Source: a virus
Virus record (IMG/VR): IMGVR_UViG_3300049048_000052
Coordinates: 150,643 to 214,642 of that record
Direction: 5' to 3' (one strand)
Length of the DNA: 64,000 nucleotides
Below, piece by piece: positions 50,404-59,600 of this stretch (the first letter of the stretch is position 1; each line of letters begins with the position of its first letter). Position numbers and translations under genes: made by a program. The notes under the pieces are model-generated. The model had not been told where the DNA came from. It was given only the letters and a program-made list of their open reading frames with translations, and made no database searches.

Positions 50404-50940
50404 ATGGTTAAGAAGATATGTGTTGTAGGGATAGATCCAGGAATAAGAGGTGGTCTATCCTTACTTATAGGAACTAAGAATAAGATAGAGTATTGTGTAG
50501 CTAAGGCTGCCCCTACTATTAGTGTTGAGATCAAGAAGAATAAGTTTAGGGATAGAGTAGATGAGCTATCTATAGTTCCACTTCTATCAGGTTGGAATGT
50601 GTCTTATAAGATTGATGGTGTCTTCATCGAAAGGCAACATGTTATAAGCAAACAGGGCCTGGTTAGTAGTGGTGTGACTATGGAGGGTTATGGTCTGTAT
50701 AAAGGTATATGTGCTGGACTTGGTCTAAAGTACTTTATACTAGAGGCCAAGGAATGGCAGGCAGATTATGACTTTAGTAGTAACGATGATACTAAGGATG
50801 GAAGTATTAGTTGGGCTAAGAGACTATTTCCTAATGTAGATCTATTTAGGAACTCTAGGTGTAGAACAGAGAGTGACGGTATGTCAGACTCTCTACTCAT
50901 AGCTCATTTTGGTTTAAGTCATTGGGATGATATTAATTAA
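50404..50940 (+). CDS. RuvC-like Holliday junction resolvase
   Basis: 178 aa. RNase H-fold resolvase with VGIDPGIRGG (first Asp), GVFIERQHV (Glu), and ESDGMSDSLLIAHFG (final Asp pair), plus KEWQADYDF as in phage RuvC-like proteins. It resolves branched DNA before packaging. ATTGATT stands directly before the ATG. Confidence 0.85.
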   Translation: MVKKICVVGIDPGIRGGLSLLIGTKNKIEYCVAKAAPTISVEIKKNKFRDRVDELSIVPLLSGWNVSYKIDGVFIERQHVISKQGLVSSGVTMEGYGLYKGICAGLGLKYFILEAKEWQADYDFSSNDDTKDGSISWAKRLFPNVDLFRNSRCRTESDGMSDSLLIAHFGLSHWDDIN

Positions 50941-50946
50941 TTGATT

Positions 50947-52065
50947 ATGCATAAGATAAATGAAAGTAAGGTATTAAAGAGTAAACCCAAGACTTACTCT
51001 GTCTCTAGGCTAAAGACCTTTGAGAGATGTAGTTATGAGTACTACCATAAATATGTATTGGAAACTCCTATGGAGAGGAAACATACACTTAGTACTCTAC
51101 TCGGGGGCCTTATACATGAATCCCTAGAGTTCCTCCATACTACTGATAGGGAGGATATTATTAAGCTTATAGATGCTTTCCATGTCATAGTACTTGATTA
51201 CCTCATAAAGAATAAGGTAATGGGGAATGTAAGTAGGGAGGAGGCTGAGGGTGTCGTATCTCTATTAGAGTCCTATAGTAAGGATATAGCTCTCCTTTAT
51301 GAGAGAGCCTCTGAGAACTATAGAGGGGCTGATGCTATTAGAGTAAAGGGTGGCGGCATTGCATCCAACCCCACGATGACCACCGGCTGGAAGAATGCTG
51401 AGATAGAACTTGATCTACCTAATAGAAGAACCATCATAGAGAACTTCTTAGCTGATAAAGGGTCCGATGAGTATTCACATTTAGTACCTCAGCTATATGC
51501 TGACGCATATACTATGTGTACTGCATATAAGACCCCTACTGAAATTAGAGAGATAGTAGCATTAGAAATGCCCATCTCACACTGGTCTAAAGAAGAGATG
51601 AAGCTTATCAATCCTGTTAAGATGCCAGCTACCTATGGGGGTAAGAAGAGCATATACCTTAATGGTTATGTGGATCTTATCGCTAAGGTAGAGGTAGACG
51701 GTCACACGGGTATAGCTATCATAGACTATAAGACTGATAAGGCGGCCTACACTCAGGATGAGGTCTCCTGCAATCGTCAGCTTATGACATATGTATATGC
51801 CTATGAGATACTCACAGAACAGCAGGTTGACTATATCGGTATTAATAATATTAGAAATAATAAGCTCGTACTATCTAAGATTGATAGGGAGAAGATGGAG
51901 GTGGCCCTTGGGTCTCTCTTCTCGGCACACCTATTAATTGATAAGGGTCACTTCATTAAGAAGACACCTGATAGTGCTTATTCGCCATGTAAGGACTGCT
52001 ATGGAAAGGCATGTCCCTTCCTAGAGTTCTGCTGGCCTCATACTTATGAAATATTAAACAGTTAG
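50947..52065 (+). CDS. PD-(D/E)XK exonuclease, Cas4/AddB-like
   Basis: 372 aa from ATG 50947. Start YSVSRLKTFERCSYEYYHKY (first Cys and RecB-type S.......C), GGLIHESLE (His), IAIIDYKTDK (Asp-x-Lys motif), NRQLMTYVYAY (QxxxY motif), and CKDCYGKACPFLEFC giving the remaining cluster cysteines. An iron-sulphur-containing exonuclease for recombination or host DNA processing. Confidence 0.85.
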   Translation: MHKINESKVLKSKPKTYSVSRLKTFERCSYEYYHKYVLETPMERKHTLSTLLGGLIHESLEFLHTTDREDIIKLIDAFHVIVLDYLIKNKVMGNVSREEAEGVVSLLESYSKDIALLYERASENYRGADAIRVKGGGIASNPTMTTGWKNAEIELDLPNRRTIIENFLADKGSDEYSHLVPQLYADAYTMCTAYKTPTEIREIVALEMPISHWSKEEMKLINPVKMPATYGGKKSIYLNGYVDLIAKVEVDGHTGIAIIDYKTDKAAYTQDEVSCNRQLMTYVYAYEILTEQQVDYIGINNIRNNKLVLSKIDREKMEVALGSLFSAHLLIDKGHFIKKTPDSAYSPCKDCYGKACPFLEFCWPHTYEILNS

Positions 52066-52074
52066 GAGAATGAC

Positions 52075-52245
52075 ATGGGCGAGCTAATAGTTTGGCTGGT
52101 TGCAGCTTTAGTAACTATGTGGACCTACAATGACTTAGCCACACATCTATGGCAAATACCAACAGTTAATTATTGGCAAGCCCTAGAAATGACCCTGCTT
52201 TTAGGAATAACAAGGCTGTTAGCGCTTGTGGATAGTCTAGAGTAG
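52075..52245 (+). CDS. Small membrane protein (56 aa)
   Basis: 56-aa frame behind TTAGGAG at good spacing. Two hydrophobic stretches (ELIVWLVAALVTMWTY and ALEMTLLLGITRLLALV) suggest two membrane helices. Next to another small membrane protein; together they could be holin-type or membrane-modifying, which is a guess. Confidence 0.6.
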   Translation: MGELIVWLVAALVTMWTYNDLATHLWQIPTVNYWQALEMTLLLGITRLLALVDSLE

Positions 52246-52281
52246 TTTTATTGATTGACCTTATAAGTTAGGTTAATAATA

Positions 52282-52509
52282 ATGTTGAAGGATAAATCAC
52301 TAGTAGAGTTCCTAGTCCTAGCCGCTATATTTATAGCTTTAAGGGTTGCCCTAATAGCATTTTCAGCTTGGGTAGCCCTTATTCTTTATAATAGCTTTGC
52401 CCCAGGACTATGGAGTGTTAGGGAAGCTACTTATAATGGGATGATACAACTCTTAGTTTTCTATGGAGTACTCTACGGTACTTGGGCATCTAGTACTAGT
52501 AAAGACTAA
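52282..52509 (+). CDS. Small membrane protein (75 aa)
   Basis: 75 aa with a long hydrophobic segment (FLVLAAIFIALRVALIAFSA, continuing WVALILY) and a second one (MIQLLVFYGVLYGTW). Two membrane helices predicted. Preceded by ATTGATT and a TAATAAT stretch. Function unknown. Confidence 0.6.
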   Translation: MLKDKSLVEFLVLAAIFIALRVALIAFSAWVALILYNSFAPGLWSVREATYNGMIQLLVFYGVLYGTWASSTSKD

Positions 52510-52569
52510 CTATAAGCCCGCTTGCACTTGCTAATTACATACTTCTGTACTAATCTATATGTGTATACG

Positions 52570-52610
52570 TATAATATAGGCTACTTAGGAATAAGTCCTA
52601 AGTATGGAGG
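52570..52610 (+). promoter_or_regulatory. -10 element, hairpin and Shine-Dalgarno before a TTG start
   Basis: TATAAT at 52570-52575, then a perfect 8-bp hairpin ACTTAGGA/TCCTAAGT (52583-52603, loop ATAAG), then GGAGG at 52606-52610 seven bases ahead of TTG 52617. No matching -35 is seen. The hairpin just 5' of the ribosome site, with a weak start codon, suggests translational control. Confidence 0.5.
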
Positions 52611-52616
52611 TACAAT

Positions 52617-52970
52617 TTGGCACGTGCGCATAGTGGGCTTGATAGCCTAACAAAGTATCTAAAGACTAGGTTCCCCTGGAAGGAAGAATGGTATTGTGAA
52701 AGGCTAGAGGCAACCTTCACATATGAGGAAGTAAAGGAAGCCCTTAAGAGACTTAAGAAGACTGACCCTAAGTTGCATAGACTCTTAGAGTACCGTTGGC
52801 TAAGTCATAGGAGTAGATCGGCTATCGCTAACTCCCTATATATGGACAGTTCTACATTGAAGAGGTCCTGGGATAAGGCTATGAACACCATAGTTAATTG
52901 GTTGAATCATGGTATCCGTGAGGACCTAGTAGAAGAACTAGATGCTATAGATCTATTGCAATATGACTAA
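52617..52970 (+). CDS. Putative HTH regulator (sigma region 4-like)
   Basis: 117 aa, TTG start decided by GGAGG. A helical block ALKRLKKTDPKLHRLLEYRW, followed by LSHRSRSAIANSLYMDSSTL and KRSWDKAMNTIVNWL, has the layout of sigma-70 region 4 or phage late-regulator HTH proteins (helix-turn-helix around AIANSLYMDSSTLKR). Probably binds DNA; whether a transcription factor or small-terminase-like protein is open. Overlaps the next gene by 8 nt. Confidence 0.5.
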   Translation: MARAHSGLDSLTKYLKTRFPWKEEWYCERLEATFTYEEVKEALKRLKKTDPKLHRLLEYRWLSHRSRSAIANSLYMDSSTLKRSWDKAMNTIVNWLNHGIREDLVEELDAIDLLQYD

Positions 52971-53664
52971 TACAGAAACTCTTATTAATAGTCTATTGTC
53001 CTTTAGGGATAGGTTCTCAGAACAACTGCTTAAGTCTAAGTTAGCAGGTGTTGATGTATGGTCCGGACTCATGGAGGAGTTGGATGGTCTTATAGATGTA
53101 TTTGATAAGCCTATAGAAATTGATCCTGCATATCTTAAGAAGTCCTCCATTATCGATAGGTTAGGCCTGGGCTTCCAGGTTATAAAGCTATATGAAGAGG
53201 ACTATAAGGAGATACAGATAGGTGAGATTCTTACTAATCAGACAGGCTTAACTATCACTACTGCTGAGGTTAAGAAGTGGCTTGAGATTAATAAGAATGA
53301 TCTAACTATTAGTAAACCTGTGGCCCTTAAAGGTTCAGTCTTTGATACTCAGGCTAGGATGCAAGAGATCTTTGAGGATTTATATATCCGTATAGATACT
53401 ATTAGAGCTAAGAGTGAGGATGCCTATAAGGGTAATAAAGTAAGTAAGGATGAGGTTGAACTAGAGTATTTAAAAGAAGTAAGACAATTAGTTAAGGACG
53501 CCGCTAATATAGTATCAGCAGTGTCCACCATGAATAGGGTTAATGACTTCCAAAAGTTAGTCATAGAAGTAATAGGTCAAGTAAGTCCGGCCGCCCAACA
53601 ACAACTATTAAGAAAGCTGAATGAGCATAGAGTAATTATGGGGAGTTTAATACCTCCTAGTTAG
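52963..53664 (+). CDS. Hypothetical protein, possible small-terminase-like
   Basis: 233 aa, largely helical. EIQIGEILTNQTGLTITTAEVKKWLEI resembles a helix-turn-helix, followed by long coiled-coil helices (TIRAKSEDAYKGNKVSKDEV). HTH plus coiled coil is the plan of many small terminases, but there is no direct match. Its stop overlaps the stop of the giant convergent gene by 4 nt, without a terminator. Confidence 0.45.
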   Translation: MTNTETLINSLLSFRDRFSEQLLKSKLAGVDVWSGLMEELDGLIDVFDKPIEIDPAYLKKSSIIDRLGLGFQVIKLYEEDYKEIQIGEILTNQTGLTITTAEVKKWLEINKNDLTISKPVALKGSVFDTQARMQEIFEDLYIRIDTIRAKSEDAYKGNKVSKDEVELEYLKEVRQLVKDAANIVSAVSTMNRVNDFQKLVIEVIGQVSPAAQQQLLRKLNEHRVIMGSLIPPS

Positions 53665-56600
53665 TTCATCATTAGATGGGCCGTAGAAGGATCAAAAGCC
53701 TTATTAATTAAGTATTGTTTAGCTGTTGACTCTAAATCATTGTCAACAGCTTTTTGTTTGCCTACACTCACGTCCTCTTCCTTCTTATTGACTTTTAGAC
53801 CCTGTTTAATGATGGGTTTATTACCAGTTTGTACCTGAGCATTAAAGTTAGTGCTATCTTCAGATCTAGATGTAACTGATTGTTTGGGTATACTTATACT
53901 AAACTCTTGATTCCTTCTAGCGGTTGTGGATGTTATTAAGGCATTAACCTCAGCTAAATTACTAATGATACCGGCATCCTCAAGTTGCCTCATAGACTTA
54001 ACATCCTTAACTAATATCTTGATATTAATATCGGATGTATTCTTAAGAACCTGAACAGCCTGGGCTGCTAGGGTCTCCTCGAATCTCCTCTCAGAGGCCT
54101 GTATATCCTTATAGTTATTAGCAGACTTAGCCATAGTACGCCACATATAACGACCTACTATGGATTGGTTATAGTACTGAGCCCTTATCTCAAATTCCCT
54201 GGATATAGTACTATCAGCCATAAAGTTCATAGGTCTGATGTTACCAAGGTTACGTGACCATAGATCCTTATATGGGCTGTCACTAACTGCTTGACCGTAT
54301 AAACTTGGACTAGTAAATAAAGCAGCAGTTTGTTTCCCAGTAGGATCTGCAGCTCCTTGCAACAATGTCTTATACTCTGCATCTATAACCTGCTGTGCTG
54401 TCCCTATCATAAAGGGTGAACCTGGATGGGAGAAGCCATATCTAGGTTGCTCGGTTATGCTATTAGGGGAGGAGGCTATCATTGCACCAATAGGCACACT
54501 ACCTATCTTCCATGCGCTAACTACTCTACTAATGGTAGTGGCAACATTAGCTATTGCATCTGGGAACATTAGGCCCAAGACTCCACCTACTCCAGCAGCA
54601 GCAAGACCTATAATACCCACCGCAGCCCAACCACCTACAGCACCAAAAGCTAATAGTCCAACTCCAAATGCAGCCCCCGCTAGTCCGGTACCTACCGCCA
54701 TAGTGGCCCCTGCCTTACCCCTATCTCCTGCTATCATATGACTGACTGAGGGTAAGGCCTCACCAAAGAGGTAACCTACTCCATCGCTTACAGCATAGTA
54801 GCTATCACCTATAAACTTAGTGAAGCTCTTATAACCTGACGTGTTGCTAGCCTTATCCATAGCAGGCGCTACAAACTTCTTCCATAGTGCTATACCCCCC
54901 GCTGTAATAGCTGCTGCGCCTAGTAATCCGAGTATTACTAATCCCACAGGAGGAATTGTTACACCCGTGGCAGCTGCTGTAGCACCGGTACCCGCTGCAG
55001 CACCACCTATAGTCAAACCCCCCGCCGCAAGTATGCCTGCCCACCAGGTACTTATTGCGGTCATAGCCTTACCTATTCCTAATGTAGCTAGGTAGCCCAG
55101 ACCTATAGATGCAGTTACATTAGTAACCGTACTACCTGCTTCGTTTCTTATCAAAGCTAATTGGGATCTACTAATGTTAGGGTTATCTTGGGCGGCAGCT
55201 AAACGGCTAAAGCTTGAGAATATATCAAAGGCTTGGAACGTATCGGTTATCAAACCTATTACGTTGACCAGTTCAAATAGGCCACCACCCCAACCAGCCT
55301 TAGCCTTTATAGACTTACTAAGTGTTCCTCCCCTAACTATCTCAGCAGGATCAGATACTTTTACTGTTGTTGAGGTAGATATGGTACCTTTATTAGCCTT
55401 AGGTCTAACTGTAGATGACATAACGTTACCTGCAAATTTGATAACGTTCTCTATCTCCCCTTGTAGTGCTTGAGAATAATCAATGGAAACTACTCTACCC
55501 AGACCTCCTATATTATTTATTAGGTTACCAAAGGCAGGGGACTTAGTTACTTCCTGTAAGACCTTCTCCGTAAGTACTTTTATACTTGTGGTCTGGTCAG
55601 CATTCATAGAGTGGATGAGTTGTTGCTCTATCCTGTCAGACCAACCAAAGAAGCCCCCTCCTCTTACTTCCCTTTGGAGTACATCCTCTACAGTCTTTTC
55701 TAGAGACTTCTTAAGTTCCTCCTTAGCACCAACTAACTGAGGCATAGCCTTCTCTAGATCCTGTGGGGTATCTAATCTAAGATTAGGATCACTAAGATCT
55801 AGGTCAGGATTAAGTAGGGCTACTAATCTTACTTTCTTACCATTTATATCTACTTGGATATCTGTAATAGCCTCAAAGTAATTATCTACTAACTTGTTAA
55901 GTTGTTCTCTATACTCTACTCTAAGCTTATCTATATATTCAGATCTAGAGTCTCCTATAGAGGGTGCCTGCTCAGCTAACTTCTGATTAACCGTAGTCCT
56001 CATATTATCCAGGAAGCTCTTATCCGCATCAGCACCATACATCTTACCCATATAAGAGTTCTGTATGGCTACCTCCATCTGAGCCATAGCATCATTGATA
56101 GCCTTAATATTAGATAGATCCCTTGTTGACCGACCAGTCAGTAAGGTGTTATTCATCTGGAAGTATCTGGAACCCTTATGCACAATTAGCTTTGGTCTAC
56201 CACCTTCCTCCATAACAGATCCATATAAACCTCTCTGTTGTCTAACTGTAAAGGAGTAGGGTGAGTCTGGGGCTCCTCTTGTGCCTCCCTTGGTATACCA
56301 AGGCTCATTCAGTAGTCTGTCAACTTCCTGTTGAAGTTGATTAAATTGCCTCCTGGCATTCATAGTGGTTAACATAGACATTCCCATAGTACCAACAGCG
56401 GCACCTAGGAATACGTAGAGTGGATACTGTAGGGGTCCTATACTAGAGGCTACCATAGAGAGTCCATAGGCGAATCCTGAAGGTATAAAGGATCCTTGAC
56501 CGTTATCATCGCTAGGGACAAATGGACTATACATATCAGCCCATTGGCTAGGATCTGATACATAGGTAGGCAGGCCTCTTAATCTACCTGTCTTAGCATC

Positions 56601-59600
56601 CTTCTCAAAGAACTTAGCGCTAACAATCTTAATGTCTCTAGTAACATTACCAAAACTATCATTAAATATCTTATATAGATTCTCTCTATTACCATTCATC
56701 ATATCCATAATGATGCCGACGGCGTCCTTATGGTTCATAGCCCTTATTAGCATGTCACTTACCAAGGACTGACTAGGCTGGAAACTCATATGGGCCGTCA
56801 TCTTACTTCTGTAATCTATAGCCCCGGCCACTAAGTCGTCACCACCTATAAGACCTAATACAGACTCATCTACCTTACTAATCTTCCTTCTCTCCTTGAG
56901 AGGCTGAAGATGAGCGGTAACGCTCATAAGATTAACGGCTGCCTTCCTAAGATCCTTCTCAGCTAACTTGGATAGACCGCTCTCAGAGTTGGCAGCATTA
57001 GATACTGCCTTTAGGGCTTTTATAGTATTGATAGCTAGATCATTATTACCCGCGAATGATTCCTTGAATAGGAAAGCAGCAGACATAGAATAGACTGCGG
57101 TAGATATATCCTGACCGGCGGATTGCATCTGAATATACATACTATTTCTAGTACCATACTCACCAGTCCTGAATGTCACACCAAATAGGTTGTAGAAGTT
57201 AAGGAAGGCATTGGGTTCGTCTAGGATAAATAAACTACTTATATCCTTCCATATCTTGTTGGCACCTGAGTTTCTATCAGGTCCCTTAACTAGTTTCCTG
57301 TACTTAACTGGAGAAGCAGATAGACCGAATGAGCTGCCAGGTACCATAGGGGTGGGTAAGGGGCCCATACGTTCTATACTTCTATCCTGACCGGTTACTA
57401 ATCTGAATGTGTCTGCTAATATAGAACCTAGATATTGTAAGGGTTTAATACCCGTATTGAAGCCAGTCTCTAGACCATCGAATATATTATTTATGGCCTC
57501 CCTATTCTGACCGCCACCAGTTAATAGGGCTGCAGTGGTTGCCGTGCCTAATCCTAACCAAGCTAGACTCCTAATGGCCCTCCTACTTAGTAATGTAGGT
57601 CTTACCCTTCTGTTAACAGCGCCAGCCTTTCTAGCTAATGAGGATAGACCCTCTCCCACATTAGGATCGTTATGATCACCCCTTATAATCTTTATGAGGG
57701 CATCCTTATCTCCATCAGTGGCAAGATTAAATACTTGCTCTCCACTGTCTACCTTCATGGCATTGGTCTTAGCCATCTGTTGAGATATCCTATGGATATC
57801 CGCATCAGCCTTGGCATCAGGACTATTGGCGACCTCATGCATTCTAGATGCCATATCTATAATATATGCACTATCCTGAGCCAGTGCTCTTTCATGTAGC
57901 TTCAACCACCAATGTCTAAGAGCCTGGACTCCTTTTGGTCCCGCAGGGGTATTCTTAGTCTTCTCTAGTATATTGGCATATGCATCTAGGGTATCTGCAT
58001 TTGACATACCCATCTTACCCATGCCATAGGTGATGGATGTCATAGTGGCAGCATACATACTCATGACGCTGAGTCTATAAACTATATCCTCCCTACCATC
58101 ATACTTGTCCATATCCCTAGAATAGCCAAAGTTAGGATCTGTAATGGCATAGGCTATACCGGCAAATAGACCAAAGACCTTGGCTCTACCACTATGTCTC
58201 AAGTTATATATAGGCTTACCCATTCTGTTCCAGAGAAAGCTACCAGTAGATGCTACGGTCCTCTGTAAATGAGTGGGCATCCTGTTGTACATACCTCTAG
58301 CAGATAGACGGGCTAGTCTAGCTGCACTAGGTATAAGATTCTTAGATAGTTCGAATACTTCTGGGCCTAATATGGTCAGGGCTGGTCCTACAGTAAAGGT
58401 TCCTAATAGGCCGCCCATAGTTATGTCAGCAGGATCCTTACGACCTAATAAGGCTGCGCCAGTACTTCCTAGTATGGAACCTACGTACATGCCCACCATA
58501 CCTTTGAGGGCCAAAGACTTAAATAACTGGGCCTGTGTTGGGGCTTTAAAGACGGGAAGGCTCTTATTCATAGCATTAGCTATACCTCCGTAAACCCCCA
58601 GGTCAGCAACCGCCATACCCCTAACTATACGATAGGCTGTTGCCGGTATAGCCTCAGCAGCCCTAGTCCCATACCTTATAATCCTATTGGCTGTCTCATA
58701 GGATTTAGTAATGGAAGTCATGCTTATCATGCCAGGTTTGTAGCTACCAGATGGTCCTAGCTTGCTGTCTATAAGATTACTCAACATCTGGCCCACCGCT
58801 ACAGTTAGGGTAGCAGTGCCTGTCAGTAGACCTACACTCTGTATGAAATCTATGGTGTTTGACTGTTCATTATATGCAACACCTAAGCCAAACATACCCC
58901 CACCCCTATATATCTTTATAGGTAGTTGGGTACTAATGGACACACCAAATATAGGGGCGGATTGGATACCTACAGAATAATAACTAGTTCCACCTTTGCT
59001 ATTATCAGGCGCTCCATTAGGTAAAGTAGGACGACCCTTAATAGTCTCTGCTAAGAAGAACTGTATAAATGGTAGGGGTGACTGTTTAGCTATAACTTGT
59101 ACAGTTGGGCCCATTCTATCTTGGTCTAATGCAGGTAGTACCTTTGATAGTTCACCGCCGTAGAATGCCGCCATTAACTCCAGGTTAGAGGGTCTTTGAC
59201 CACTATCTAGTCTCTCCTTAACTAACCTCTTGAAGTTAGCTATCTGGCTAATGGCGCTAGCCATAGCAGGATCTACCCTATGCATTCCAGTACCAACATC
59301 GGTCAATCTAATACCGATTGCATTGGTTATAAATCCTAAGGCCCCTCCAGCTAGAGCACCTAGTATTATACCTCTACCACTCTTGGTTAGAGACCCTAGA
59401 CCTGCAGCCCCTGCTGCACCAAATATAAGAGGATCAAGACTACCCCTGCCACCCTCCTGGAAGAGACTACTGCTAGTAGATGTCCAGTTCCTAGAGAGCT
59501 GCAATAAACCTGCAGTAGCACTACGAGCCCCTTGGGTGGCTAACATACCTACACCAAAGACAATAGCAGTATTCCTGTTGATATCACCCATCATACGTAT

